The notes beneath the pieces were generated by a model. The model saw only the letters and a program-made list of their open reading frames with translations, was not told where the DNA came from and did not search any database. The translations under genes and the position numbers were made by a program. Shown here piece after piece: positions 30,278 through 41,985 of a DNA stretch of 64,000 nucleotides. The first letter of the stretch is position 1. Each line of letters begins with the position of its first letter. Source of the stretch: Heterohyrax brucei (taxonomy: Eukaryota; Chordata; Mammalia; Hyracoidea; Procaviidae). The stretch lies in contig CM053162.1 in NCBI GenBank assembly GCA_028571685.1, positions 68,808,351 through 68,872,350 on the forward strand. The letters run 5' to 3'.

Positions 30278-32570
30278 TAACCGAGGAGATGGATTTGAAG
30301 ATGGATCTATGGCTAAAACCAACAGATCATTGTTTTTCCGGCCTCCACTGATGGTTTGTCTGCCCTTCTAACCCTCATTAACAACTTCCTTGCCACTTTT
30401 ATGGCTTTTGTCCGTTACCCAGTGTCAATTCACCATGACATATTTTAAGGATTATTTTTGTTTTGTTTTTATAGTACAATTCTATTCATAATAACATTTT
30501 CTGGCTTAGTTGTTTATTGCTGCATAATGAAGACTAGCAACACGACAATCTACTATTCCAAGCAAGTTTGCCTCTCCTAAAACTGACTTAGATAGGTTAG
30601 AAATAAGAAAATGCCTTTATTTGAAATGGATTTAGTTTTTATCAACTGGCTAACTGTATTACTGCCAGCAAAACCCTTTAAGCAATGGCAATGTGTGAGG
30701 CACTGTGCGAAGGCCTTCAATTTTTTTTCTGCCTGTACCTTCACAATGCTCCTTCAATGAGACTAACAATATTATTTTACTAGTGTGGGAAGGCCAACAG
30801 TCTTCCCAAGGTCGCAAGGAAAGTAACACATTTGAGATTCAAATCTTAATATTCTAAGTGGTAGATCATACTATTGAACACTGTACCACACTGCCTAAAA
30901 TGTTGACACAGTTGAGACGAAGGCCTATGAGGGCTTAAATCGTGATGAGGGCTATCAATAAGGAGGATCAATATACTGCTTTCTTATTTGTTAAAACAAA
31001 GACAAGATTAGTTTCTAGCAGCATGTTCTTGAACAGATCCTATGTTGTGAAAGTCATTTTTTTTTTTTTATTTTGTTCATGGAGATGTGTTTTGACTCTT
31101 TCTATAACAAGTCTGAAAATGGAATTTCCATATTTCATTCAAGAGAATTTTCATATAGCATTGTGAAATGAACAGCAGATTGGAGCCTCCCAAGGTGTGA
31201 GATTTGAGTTAAGAGCTACAAATTCAGCCTATTCCTGTCATGAGGTACTTTTTTTTTTTGCTTTAGGGACTGAGAAGCTGGGGATGGGCCTGTGCAGAGA
31301 GAGAGCAGGGCCAAATCAGGGGAACACCAGCTTGGGAAAATGAGAAAAAAAAAATCAGAATTAAAAATATTTAAAGAAAGTAGGCTTTACCATATTCAAA
31401 CATAATCCAGTGTTAAAAATAGATGAAAACATTGCTAGTGCTTTGGAGTTCTTTAGAGCTGGCTTTAAGAAAAGGAAAATAATTACAATTGGCCTACGAA
31501 TTGTTTACACGTAAGGTGTATACTTTTTATATAGCATCAGAGAACTGACACATTTTCAAGTACTTCTTAAGCCTTGTCTCCACAGTTGCATTTCTTATTT
31601 AAGTAGGAAGTATTCTAAGGTAAAGTAAAACTTAGCTTCACAGGTTTCTGGAACTATAAAAATTCAGCATGCAACGTCAGGAAAGAAAAATGTATGTAAT
31701 TCTTATCATAATCAAAATCTAATGATTCTAGAAATTGCCCTGGGTGCTGTTGTGATAAGGAATGGAAAGGGTCGGTTTCTGAGCTCTGCTTCAAGAAATA
31801 TTGTAAGAATTCTGAGTCAATAACCATCATGACTTAATCTATAAACAGCAGTCTGGTGCAAAAACTTTTCAAGACACAGATACGATACAGGTACGTACAT
31901 GGTTTGTTCTCTGAAAGAAAGTAAATGAGGACTTCTCAGCCATCAGCAAATACAATAATCCTTAGGAGTCCTTCAGAGATCGAAGAGGGGGTTTTACACC
32001 CCTCTGTTTTCTTTTCATCGGCTCACAGTTAGAAAAAAAAAAAAAAAGAGCCAAAAGAAAAACAATTGAGAGCTCAAAACGCTTTGGCTAAGCAAAACAC
32101 AAAACCATAAAAGCAAAAGCACTTTTCTCCAGTAGAGCTGTTAATCATGACACGATAGAAATTAAATGTTTGGAATGGAAACTAGATTTCAGGAACACTG
32201 CGATGCCAAGTGGATCGTTGAACTGTTTCTTATATGAAACAATAGGTGCCTCAGGTCTACAAACACAAAATAAACACTGCCCTGTGCAACACGTGCAAAG
32301 GACCGACACACCTACACTCACATCAACAGGACACCAGACACATCTGCGTGTAAACCTGTCGTCATTACTTGAGAACACCTCATCTCTGCTGAGCTAACAC
32401 TTATTATTTTAAAGAAGCCCGTCGCCCTGACGACCCTGTAAATCGACCCGATCAAAGTGGACCAGATTCTTACAGTCTGCAAACTTAGCAAAACCAAAAT
32501 CAGTGTCCTGATGTCTAATGATACGTGTCCTGTAGGATTTTTTTCTTTTTTTTTTTTAAGTGACATTAAA
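30278..32570. other. Unassigned sequence with a MIR-like remnant
   Basis: At about 30680-30895, GAGGCACTGTGCGAAGGCCT, CTTCCCAAGGTCGCAAGGAA and CACTGTACCACACTGCC resemble an old MIR-type repeat. Poly-T and poly-A tracts occur at 31060, 31250 and 32033. No exon is supported. Confidence 0.4.
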
Positions 32571-32710
32571 AACCAAACCTTTGGCCATTGGTGGACTATG
32601 ACTCGCAGTGCCCCTGCAGGACAGAGCAGAAATGCCCCACAGGCTTTCCAAAGAGCACACGGTGGCTTTGGGGTCTCAGGAACTCTTAATCGCTTCACCA
32701 CTAGGGCTTA
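32571..32710 (-). mobile_element. AfroSINE
   Basis: AACCAAACCTTTGGCCATTG, CCTGCAGGACAGAGCAGAAA, TTTCCAAAGAGCACACGGTG and CTTCACCACTAGGGCTT. The middle is diverged. Confidence 0.8.
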
Positions 32711-32732
32711 AGATGGCATTTAAAGATGATGA

Positions 32733-32902
32733 GCTGGAGATCCTGATGGCTAAGTACTACAGCGGCTAACCAAAAGGTCAGCAGTTTGAATCCACCAGGC
32801 ACTCCTTGGAAACTCCATGGGGCAATTCTAATCTGTTCTACAGGATCACCATGACGCAGACACGACGTGACAGCAGTGTTTTTTTCTTTTTTTTTTTATT
32901 AT
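32733..32902 (+). mobile_element. AfroSINE
   Basis: GAGATCCTGATGGCTAAGTA, CTAACCAAAAGGTCAGCAGT, CACTCCTTGGAAACTCCATG and a tail running into poly-T at 32879-32899. It lies 22 bp from the opposite-strand copy, forming an inverted SINE pair. Confidence 0.92.
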
Positions 32903-33329
32903 TATTCTTGGAATCAAGGAACAAAAGGAGCGACCAAGCACGTTTTGTTTTCTCCCAAGCCCCTCAAATGGTAACCCAGGAGAAGGAAGCATGACCAATT
33001 CACAGTTTGCTGCCATGAAATAAAATAAAATATGACCCTAACTACAGCCAGATAGAACTACTACACAACTCTTTGCTGGTTGTGTCTCCCTTATTAAAAA
33101 AAAAAAAAAAAGTCAGTACAGCATCATTACAAATCTCCATTGGCCTTGCTTTCTAATCAGTTTCTGCAGCCAGAGGCCGCAAATATTGCACAAGCCAGTA
33201 GGTGAGAATACCAAGTTCCCAGAAACAGAAAACGTAATTCGAATATGTGATTCACTGGAGGAAACACTTCAAGGCCTCCATTTATCATTTCTGAGTGGTG
33301 CCACTGTGGGGGTGACTTTATTTGCATTT
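32903..33329. other. Unassigned sequence with a poly-A tract
   Basis: Poly-A lies at 33096-33112. I recognise nothing else. Confidence 0.4.
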
Positions 33330-33495
33330 TCAGCGGCAAAACGCTCTGCTTTGCAGCAGAAATGGGAATTGAGCCGGAGAGGAGAGAGGCATCCCCGGGG
33401 AGGCGTCCTTGGTGGACGTGGGAGCCCTTCGAGCTGGTCTCCCCGACGGGGCGGCTGCCGGGGACGCCGCCGGCTCTGAGGAGTCCTGCCGAGCC
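33330..33495. promoter_or_regulatory. Small CpG-rich patch
   Basis: About 15 CpGs by eye in roughly 165 bp, GC-rich within AT-rich surroundings (CCGGAGAGGAGAG, CCCCGGGGAGGCGTCC, GACGGGGCGGCTGCCGGGGA). It is below the usual size for a CpG island. Two overlapping frames (33186-33479 +, 33157-33540 -) show no known domain. Confidence 0.45.
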
Positions 33496-34300
33496 CCTCA
33501 GTCTGTGCTTGTTCCAACCCTCTAACTTAGAACATTCCACTCACCCTCATCAATGGACACTTGTCGCCGTTTTTGTCACGTTTCTCACTCTTCCTTCATC
33601 TTCCACAAAACAAGGTTTGAGTCATTAATGATCCCTCAGCATTTCTGTATCTTTGACATTTCCCATCTAGTACCTACGGATGTCTTCACAGTGATTTCAA
33701 ATTTCTAGGGGTTTTTAAAAAATGATTTTCCTCCTTTTTTTTTTTTTCTAAGCAGTTTTTTGTGTTCACATTGCTTTCTTATGGCCATTTATTTTCCCCT
33801 TTAAAGCACTTTTACGGCAAAGGAATTTCTTAAAACCAAAACTGTCCCTCTGTGTAAACCAGGAAGCAACCAGGGAAGCAGAAGCAGCAGGAGACACATG
33901 TCAAAAGCTTTGTGTTGTGGAGTTGACAGATGCATTGGGAAGCCTAGTAGGTCAGTTTGAAATCCATGTGGCAGGCTCTTAGACAGGGATTCTGGGCATG
34001 GCTGAGGGTGCAGTCCATGGATGATATTTCTCTTCATCAGGGAAGTTAAGGTTCTGCTTTTAAACCCTTTCAACCGATTGAATCAGGTCCACTCGGATTA
34101 TCCAGGATAATCTCCTTGATTCCCCACTAATTATGAACTTGAACCTTTTCTGCAAAATACCTTTATAGCAACATCTAGTTTGATGTTTACATAGCTGCAG
34201 ACTGAAGCTTAGCCAAGTTGATACAGTAAAAACACCATCTTACTCTACAAATCAAGGACTTTGAAAGAATAAAATCAATTAGGATACGGGTATCCTATCA
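33496..34300. other. Unassigned sequence
   Basis: Poly-T at about 33737-33749. No gene or family recognised. Confidence 0.4.
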
Positions 34301-34301
34301 G

Positions 34302-34475
34302 ACGGAAACTCTGGTGGCTAGTGGTTAAGTGCTATGTCTGCTAACCAAGAGGCTGACAGTTTGAACTCACCAGTTGCTGCTTGAAAGCTCTGTGGAGCAG
34401 TTCTACTCTGTCCCATAGGGTCACTGTGAATGGGAATTAACTGGAAGGCAGTAGGTTGGGTTTTGATTTTTGTTC
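34302..34475 (+). mobile_element. AfroSINE
   Basis: GAAACTCTGGTGGCTAGTGG, CTGCTAACCAAGAGGCTGAC, GTTCTACTCTGTCCCATAGG and tail GCAGTAGGTTGGGTTTTGAT. Confidence 0.93.
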
Positions 34476-34486
34476 TATCAACGACT

Positions 34487-34606
34487 GCCAAAGCGAAGTG
34501 CCGTCAACTTGGATGTGACTCATGTCAACCCTAGGGGTCAGAGTAGAACTAACCCGCAGAGTATTCAAGGTGCGCCTGGTGGATTTGAACTGCACTACTG
34601 CACAGC
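34487..34606 (-). mobile_element. AfroSINE, head missing
   Basis: GCCAAAGCGAAGTGCCGTCA, CATGTCAACCCTAGGGGTCA and GCGCCTGGTGGATTTGAACT, without the tRNA-like end. It carries the same GCCAAGTGCCGTC-type terminus as the micro-fragments. Confidence 0.85.
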
Positions 34607-35171
34607 CATTATTCTGTAATCCTTAAAAGTAATGTTTATAAATTCTATTGATGTTGGAAAGGGCAGCTTCTGTGATGGTGACGGCGAAAGGGTTGCTCTC
34701 TGAAAGTGTCCTTAGATAAAAAAAAAAAGTGACTTCATATTATAGGAAGAGATTGTCTTGTCTGTGACTGCATATTGGAAATGTTTCAATGGGCAGAACA
34801 TAGTTTTCTAATACTAAATGGACACTAATTTCTAACTACAGTAAGTCCCCTCATTGTGCCACTGTCTAAACATCCCTTTGCTCGCACTCAAGCAGTGAAG
34901 AAACATCTTCACTGTCAGCTTGTGCCTGGTTCTTTGTGTTTCTTGCAAAACTGGCTCTCTCAGCTGTCCTTGCCCTCACAAACCTCTGCCTGGAGGAGGA
35001 ACAGGCAGAAAACTTCACATCCACACTCATGGTACAAATCTGATGACAACAACTTGACACAAACACTTCACTTGGTCATCGTTGTCATGCCACAGGTTTG
35101 AGAATCGACTCGCTGTGGTTCTTATGAAAACAAAGGACAAAAGAGTGAAGCTGATTTTCTGTAACTAGTCT
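34607..35171. other. Unassigned sequence
   Basis: No recognisable feature. Confidence 0.4.
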
Positions 35172-35338
35172 TGGAAACCCTGGTGGTGTGGTGGTTAAGC
35201 GCTACGTCTGCTAACCAAAAGATCGGCAGGTTGACTACACTAGCTGCTCCCTGGAAACTCTATGCAGCAGTTCTACTCTGTCCTGTAGGGTCAGAAGGAG
35301 TCAGAATCAACTTGATGGTAGTTAAGTTTGGGTTTTAT
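35172..35338 (+). mobile_element. AfroSINE
   Basis: GGAAACCCTGGTGGTGTGGT, CTGCTAACCAAAAGATCGGC, CTACTCTGTCCTGTAGGGTC and AGTTAAGTTTGGGTTTTATC. Confidence 0.94.
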
Positions 35339-35870
35339 CTAATGTTACTTTCAAACTTCCTTCAAAATGGGTATGATAATCCTCATTTTATTCACAAAAA
35401 AAAATCTTCTAAGCAAAGTTAAGGGAATATCCTCACATGAGGGGCATGTTCTTGAGTTAACATGACCTCTTCAGAGTATATTTGGGGGCTACGTGCCACT
35501 GAGTCTATGATCATTTTAAAATTCAAATTTCTTCCCTGTGCTGTTTCTCTCATTTCACAGGATTTCTCTTCTCATTCTTTTTCCAAGATCTATAAATTTG
35601 TCGGGAAGATTGTCTTTGTCGCCGTTAACTTTTCAGTCATCTCAACGGTACTTTTTTGGTTTGTTTGTTTGTTGGGTTGGTTGTTTTTATTGACTTTCAG
35701 GAGTGTGTTGACTTCCGCTCTTTTTCCTGGCACTGTAGACAAACCAGGGAGGGCTGCAGCTCCAGTTCTGCCTCTCAGCATAGGCTGGCAAAGCACCTGT
35801 TTCAGCAGATCCAGGTGATCTTCCTGTTGATGTCAGTACCCACAGTACTACACCTTCTGACCCTAAAGTT
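35339..35870. other. Unassigned sequence
   Basis: A frame at 35462-35818 (+) is hydrophobic but matches no family and has no supporting context. Confidence 0.4.
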
Positions 35871-35871
35871 G

Positions 35872-35962
35872 TCATTGGTTGCTCCAGGGTCTGCACTGAC
35901 TCCTAGTGACCCCATCTGTGCAAAGAAGAACTGCACTGCAGGGCTTTAAGCCTGTCGTTGTG
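35872..35962 (-). mobile_element. Older AfroSINE variant, partial
   Basis: ACTGACTCCTAGTGACCCCA, TCTGTGCAAAGAAGAACTGC and ACTGCAGGGCTTTAAGCC follow the older body form. The head is missing. Confidence 0.6.
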
Positions 35963-35989
35963 TTTCAAATTTCCTCAGGCCTGGCTGGA

Positions 35990-36165
35990 AACTGGAAACC
36001 CTGGAGGTGTAGTGGGCCAGCAGAGCTACAACTGCTAACAAAATAATCAGCAGATGGAATCCAGCAGGTGCTCCTTGGAAACTCTATAGAGCAGTTCTAC
36101 TCTGTCCCATAGGGTCATTATGAGTTGGAATTTACCTGGTGACAGTTGATTTGGTTTTGACTTTG
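35990..36165 (+). mobile_element. AfroSINE
   Basis: GGAAACCCTGGAGGTGTAGT, GGTGCTCCTTGGAAACTCTA, GTTCTACTCTGTCCCATAGG and tail GACAGTTGATTTGGTTTTGA. Confidence 0.93.
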
Positions 36166-36860
36166 GCTGCAAATCTCATTTGACTTACTGTTTTCCCTGC
36201 ATTGCTCATTGAAAAGTCAGTTTTCCCTCTCAGTGGCATTCTCAAAGCAAGCTCGCTCAATCGGATATTCTTTGCATATTGCCAGAGAGTTGAGAGAGAG
36301 TGACAAGCTGTTTCCCAGGCTCTGCCTCCACTCAGCACGTCAAACCACCATAGGTGCCCTTTGCAGCCAACTCACAGGAAAAGAAAAGAGCAAAGTGGTA
36401 TCAAGGTGCGTGCCTGCTCCTGATCCAGACGTCTGCCTGCAGTGCTCTAGAAGGCGTCGCCTCTTCCCCTAAAGAGTCATTCCAGAGTGGGTTAGTGGAG
36501 GACCTCTGTGTAATAATTTTTCTTATGATGAAAGCTGAGACAAAGACAAAAGTAGAAGAGAAAGGAAAATAAGAACAATGTAAAGTGGGGAGAAAGTTGT
36601 TTAACCTTAATCTTTTATGTGTTATTCTAGGTCATTCTATTGTTTTTAAGAATTAAATGTCTCGAGTATTTATTTTTTTGTTAGAGGGAAGTGTATGAAG
36701 CTTAATGTCTCATTCATTGATTGTATGCATACATTATTAATAGTATTGTGGTTGTTCATTCTAACCAGGTAGGTGTCTGTGACGGGCTAGTCTAGGCCAG
36801 AAATGTCATCCTTGTTTGACTGAGTTACCTAATCTACTTTACTTCTTCATTTTAATTGTA
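36166..36860. other. Unassigned sequence
   Basis: No recognisable gene or repeat. Confidence 0.4.
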
Positions 36861-37423
36861 CAAAGGCTGGCAATTAAGTTCATGAACTCATCCTAGGAAA
36901 AGTACTCCCTACCTCATTGCTGAATATCACCGTGGTCTTCTTTGAAGTACTCCCCTGGGAAAGCTGTGCACTGATGCCAATGCCTAATCCACCCTTCAAA
37001 CCAATTTTGGAACTCTTTTTCTGCAATGGCCATCAGACCTGTTGTCATATTACTCTTGATGTCCTGAAGGTCATCAAAATGTCTTCCTTGCAATACTTCC
37101 TTTACTTTTGAGTAAAAAAAAAAAAGTTATTAGGGGCCAGTTCAGGTGAGTAGGTAGGGTATTCCAATCCATTTATTTGTTTACTGGCTAAAATCTCCCT
37201 TACAGACAACTACGTGATAAGTTTGTGAGCTTGCCACCATGCCACTGTCCACAATGGCCATTCCAGGAAGAGTTCCAAAATTGCTTCAAAGAGTGCACTA
37301 GGTGCTGGCACCAGTGCGTAGATCCCCAAGGGGGGGACTTCAAAGGTGACTGCAGTGATATTCAGCAATAAGTTAGGGAACACTTAAAACAGTTAAGTTT
37401 GAGGATTTAATTGTCAGACCCTG
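36861..37423 (-). mobile_element. Fold-back mariner-derived element, copy 2
   Basis: A 563-bp element flanked by TA (36859-36860 and 37424-37425). Termini: CAAAGGCTGGCAATTAAGTT on the left; the right end, reversed, reads CAGGGTCTGACAATTAAATC. Arms 36861-37033 and 37254-37423 are inverted copies; the spacer is about 220 nt. On the minus strand from about 37110 to 36925, a frame ends with the typical C-terminus of a mariner transposase, including DDLQDIKSNMTTGLMAIAEK, then WFEGW and GEYF, and an in-place stop after DIQQ. The transposase core and catalytic triad are absent, so the element cannot move by itself. Confidence 0.88.
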
Positions 37424-37425
37424 TA

Positions 37426-38861
37426 TAACAGGTCACTGGAAAAGAGCATTCTAGTTGTTGTTGAATTATTTTATAATCACATAATTCGTGGTCACTCAAT
37501 CTGTGTTTCTGAGACTTAGTGCCTCATCTGAAGAGTCATTCTGAGAGTTTGAAAAGCCGTTTCTAGTTCTAAGTGCTTATGCCATTTTTTCTTTACAAAA
37601 TACATTAGAACTTTGACTTCAATGTGATTAACACTTCCTCAGTCCTGCCTGATCTCTGCAGGTGATTCTTTATACTTTTATCCTCCAGTTTTAATATTTT
37701 ATTCCTTAAACCTTCATACTTTTATTCTGCAGTCTATATTAAGACCTCTGCAGTTAAATGATTTTGTGTTCGTATCTACAGTTTTGGGTTGTTAACAAAG
37801 CATCAGCAGCAGCAGAGGTAGAAAAACACTAACAGAAATTCAACGGTCATTAATTTCTCAGTGCAAAAATCAGTTCTTCCCTAGAGGACATTTCACTGGA
37901 CCATCTGTTTCAAACTCCAGTGCAGTAATATTATTAAGATGGTATATTCAGATAATACTTGCAGCTTTGACAGAGCTTAGAGACAGCTAAGTAAGCTTTT
38001 CTTCTTGCCTGGGACACATTTATACTCTATCAGCTTAGCTAAGCTTGTACTACGGTCCCCAGAATTACCTTCCCTGTAAGGTTTTGGGTTAGCATTGACC
38101 AGAAAAGATATTTTGCATGCAATTTGGAAGGCAGGACTAGAGCAGCAACCATATATTTATGTTGCAATTTTGGATGCAGTGTTTTAGACGCTGTGGCAGC
38201 TGACACATATTGTCAGTGATCTGTTAGCTTGCCCGGTAGGTGAGGGACAGCATCTGAAGCAAGACCTTCTCCACCTCCCACTAAGTGTGTCCGACCAGTG
38301 GCTCTGAGGTCTGGACCTACATGTGGAAAACTTCCAGGTGAAGGATATCAGCTTCTCTTGCAAATCACCTGTAACGTCAAAGTTGGAGGTGGTGAGTTAC
38401 CTATGTGTGCTGAAGTTTGTTCTCATGACTTCTCATTTTCTTTATTCTTGTTCAAATAATAATAATAACAGAAATAATAATCCTCTTCAACTGACCGTCT
38501 GTCTGAGCATTAATCCTACCAGGAACAGCCTCACAGGGAAGTCTGATGGAGCCCGTCTACCAGCCGCCACGCTTGCCTACTGTCTAACCTCAATCATAAA
38601 TCCCTCATTCTAGCTCGATTCTGTTCGAACTGGTAATTACTGAGCACATGCGACTATTAAGCAACTGAAAGGTGACTATTCTGAACTGAAATGTGTTGTT
38701 AAGAGTGTAGAATTTTGAGGACAGTATGAAAAAGGTAAATTTAAAAACTATATTTTTATACTTAGAAATTATAGCTTGAACGGTAGTGAGTTAGGTAAAA
38801 TATATTAAAATAAATTTCATTCACCTGTTCTTTTTTATTTTTTTTTTTTACATAGCTACTC
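37426..38861. other. Unassigned, mostly single-copy-looking sequence
   Basis: AGCTTAGCTAAGCT is a perfect 14-bp palindrome at 38032-38045. An AAT-rich tract lies at 38455-38480. No gene is supported. Confidence 0.4.
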
Positions 38862-39022
38862 ACTCACCCACTGCCATTAAATCTATTATGACTCATGGTG
38901 ACCTTATAGGACATAGTAGAACCGCACCATAGAATTTCCAAAGAGTGCTTGATGAATTCCAACTGCTGACCTTTTGGTTAACAGCTGTAGTGCTTAACCA
39001 TTACACCACCACAATTTCCATG
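38862..39022 (-). mobile_element. AfroSINE
   Basis: CACTGCCATTAAATCTATTA, ACTCATGGTGACCTTATAGG, CTGCTGACCTTTTGGTTAAC, terminal CCACCACAATTTCC. Confidence 0.9.
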
Positions 39023-39177
39023 TGGCTACCAGAGAATACAAAACGACCCATGAGGCTCACATTTGTGGTCTGAGTTACTCATGCCAGATGGTAACGTTGT
39101 AGATCCGTCATAGAGCTTCTGCCACTCTAAGCAAGACAGACTAGACAATTGGAATGAACATGTCCTATCCTCCATAC

Positions 39178-39345
39178 AAACCCTGGTGGCATAGTGGTTG
39201 AGTGCTACAGCTGCTAACCAAAAGGGAGGCAGTTTGAATTTGCCAGCTGCTTCTTGGAAACCTTATGGAGCAGTCTCTACTCTGTTCTATGGGGTTGCCA
39301 TAAGTTGGCATAGAACTGAAGGCAGTGCATTTGTTTTTTGTTTGG
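39178..39345 (+). mobile_element. AfroSINE with 9-bp duplication
   Basis: AAACCCTGGTGGCATAGTGG, CTGCTAACCAAAAGGGAGGC, GGGGTTGCCATAAGTTGGCA. TCCTCCATA flanks it on both sides (about 39169-39177 and 39347-39357). Confidence 0.92.
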
Positions 39346-39359
39346 GGTCCTCCATATGG

Positions 39360-39522
39360 ATGGAGAGCCTGGTGGAGTCACAGTTAAGAACTAAAGTTAC
39401 TAACGAAAACCAGTCTGAATCCACCAGGACTCCTTGGAAGCTCTGTGGGACAGTTCTACCAGGTCCTATGGGGTTGCTATGAGTCGGAATCAACTCTATA
39501 GGAATGGATATTTTTGGTTTCA
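39360..39522 (+). mobile_element. AfroSINE
   Basis: GAGAGCCTGGTGGAGTCACA, ACTCCTTGGAAGCTCTGTGG, GCTATGAGTCGGAATCAACT. It lies directly downstream of the previous copy. Confidence 0.9.
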
Positions 39523-39715
39523 TACGCATGAGTAATATTAGATCAGCCCCTTCTCTCCCATGATTTTTATTGTCTGGCTGAATGGTCCTTCTCATATGGC
39601 CGTGATGTGAGACTAACAGAGTAACTTGCCCTTCCATGGCTCTGAAACACAGTCTCAGCTTATACACTTACCTGCGAATAACACATCAGTTGACTAACCT
39701 TACTCTCAACAGTGG

Positions 39716-39865
39716 GTTCTTTCATTTAATTCATTCATTCAGCAAATGTTCTCCAAGTATTGCCTGTGTATCGGACCCTCCTCTAGGTACTGCTAGGTAT
39801 TGCTCTGAGCAGGACACAAAAGGATCCTGTGCTTATGGAAATTAGGGTTGAATGAGGGGAGTCAG
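39716..39865 (+). repeat. Ancient dispersed repeat fragment
   Basis: TTAATTCATTCATTCAGCAA, GTATTGCCTGTGTATCGGAC and CTAGGTACTGCTAGGTATTG follow the opening block of the repeat seen at 8256. Confidence 0.5.
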
Positions 39866-39942
39866 ATGGTGATCTAGCCAAAAGGATGCATAGAGGCTTG
39901 GAAGGGTAGCCTGAATGAAATGAGAGACAGAGAAACACGATA

Positions 39943-40110
39943 AGGAAACTCCGCTGCCATAGTGTTTAAGTGCTACATCTGTTAACCAAACGACAGCAGT
40001 CTGAATCCACCAGGTGCTCTTGGAAACTCTACGGAGCAGTTCTACTCTGTCCTACAGGGTTGCTGTGAGTGGGAATCGACTCAATGGAAGTGGGCTTCGG
40101 TTTTTCAATA
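39943..40110 (+). mobile_element. AfroSINE
   Basis: GAAACTCCGCTGCCATAGTG, GTTCTACTCTGTCCTACAGG, GTGAGTGGGAATCGACTCAA and a GGGCTTCGGTTTTTC tail. Confidence 0.93.
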
Positions 40111-41689
40111 CCGTAAGACAGTAACTGTAAGAGGCCTTCTTTAGATGATGTGGACGAGGATTATGTCTACTTTCCCAGGTTATTAAGAGATGAATACCTA
40201 CAATGTGACAAAAGACACAAATTCATTGCTTGGAAAAGTTCATGTAGTGCAATAAATAATTGTAATTTTATTTATTCAAAGCAGCACTGGTAGAAATGAT
40301 AGAGGACCATGGTTATGGAAACAGCGTTGAATTCTATCAATGTGGCTCCTGGGAAGTCCACGCCAGTGTGTTCAAGCTGGATGTTAAAATGCAAAGCTCA
40401 TCACCCTGTTAGCTTTAGTTTGCATTATAGACAGAAGCAGAGAATCAATTCGCAGTTGTATCAGCAAGCTCAGAGGAATCATACCCCTTGGGGCTTTCAA
40501 CATGTGCTTACTAATATATAATGTGTCCATAGGAGGCAGTGAAGAATTCAGTTGCTTCCGTTAGAACATGTAAGAGGGGTGAGTCACAGCACATGAATTG
40601 TCTTTGTTAACATGTCTGAAATTCAGCATTGCTAACAGACATCCTAAATGCATGTCTGAGTTCTAAGTAAAATGCAAGAGGACACTCTCATGATAAAGAA
40701 AATGATGCAAAGAAATGCAGTTAGGGGGAGAATATGTATTTCTTATAGATGTCAAGATGAAAATCACACAGTAATTGCAAGGAAAGAAATTCACTGGAGC
40801 TGACATCTTTCATTTAGATTGCCTCGTGAGTTGTCTATGCACAGTGTCAGGTTTCTCCTTGTGCTGAAAACATTCAGCACGTCAGTGCCAAAGTGGTTTT
40901 GACAAACTTTTCCATTGGTGCCAATTCACATGATGGTGTGCTCTCAGCCTCCGCCTCTGCACTTCCAGTGGTGGTAACACTCCAGGGTTCACACTCTGTG
41001 AATGAAACAAGACAAGGAGATGTCAGCAAAACTGTTTAGCTGCATTCCATCACTTTTTTTTTTCCTTTCTTGGCTGCAAGGCGGCCTAAGTCCTGGCATA
41101 TCATGTAACATAGGACAGCATTCAACAGAAAGTGCTAACCCAGTCAGAAAGAATGGATCCGAAAAAAGAGAAAGTAATAAGCAGCTAGAAAGACAATGCC
41201 AATGCCTTGTCATGCCTTCAGGCCTGGAAAACCATTATAAAAATGGTATATTTGGAAATCACTGGGTCTCAGGCAGAAGCAATAAATTGACATGATTTGA
41301 CTACCAATACAAGCAAGAGCTATATGAAAAATGCACCTCAACAAGAAAGAAAAGGGTTTTGTCTTGTATACCCAGATGTTACTCAGATATATAGCTGGTA
41401 AGAACTGCACTGTCAGCACTCAGTGAGTCGAAGCCTTCCCCTCCTGATTGTTTGTTTTATAGGACAACTGCGGCAACTGCATTCAAAAAGTCAAACCAAT
41501 ACCACGTTGGTGCTGAAGTCAGACGAGCAGTGTGTGAGCTTGTAAGACAAGCTACATTATTTTGAGTCTGTTGAGGAATATGACTCTTTTTTTCCCCTAT
41601 ATCTACATGATTCTGCTTTGGATGACTAAGACTGAGAGAAATGTGATTCAGATTATACTGGACAATAGGTCAGACTATTGCCCAAAGTA
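40111..41689. other. Unassigned sequence
   Basis: No recognisable gene or family. Confidence 0.4.
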
Positions 41690-41985
41690 CAACCAGAGTA
41701 CTCCTTAGAAGCAAAGACGGTAAGACTGCATCTCCCATCCTTTGGACATGATGTCAGAAGGAACCAGTCCCCGGAGAAGGACATCATGCTTGGTAGAGTG
41801 GAGGGTGAGTAAAAGAGAGAAAGACCCTTAACTAGATCGATTGACACATGGCCCCGACAATGGGCTTAAGCCAAAAAAAAAGGATTGTGGGCACGGCACA
41901 GGACAGGGCAGTGTTTCGTTTTGTTGTGCATAGGCTCTCCACAAGTCAGAACCACATCGATGGCAGCTGACAACAACAACAATTG
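41690..41985 (+). mobile_element. RTE-clade LINE 3' end
   Basis: AACCAGAGTACTCCTTAGAA, GGACATGATGTCAGAAGGAA, GGAGAAGGACATCATGCTTG, GCAGTGTTTCGTTTTGTTGT and the CAGCTGACAACAACAACAAT terminus. 5'-truncated. Confidence 0.92.

Noticed and set aside
33157-33540. Overlapping plus and minus frames of about 100-127 codons in the CpG-rich patch
   Set aside because: GC-rich DNA has few stop codons, so long frames on both strands are expected; no domain is visible.
35462-35818. 118-codon hydrophobic plus-strand frame
   Set aside because: Phe/Leu/Val-rich translation of T-rich DNA, no recognisable membrane-protein family, and no transcription context.
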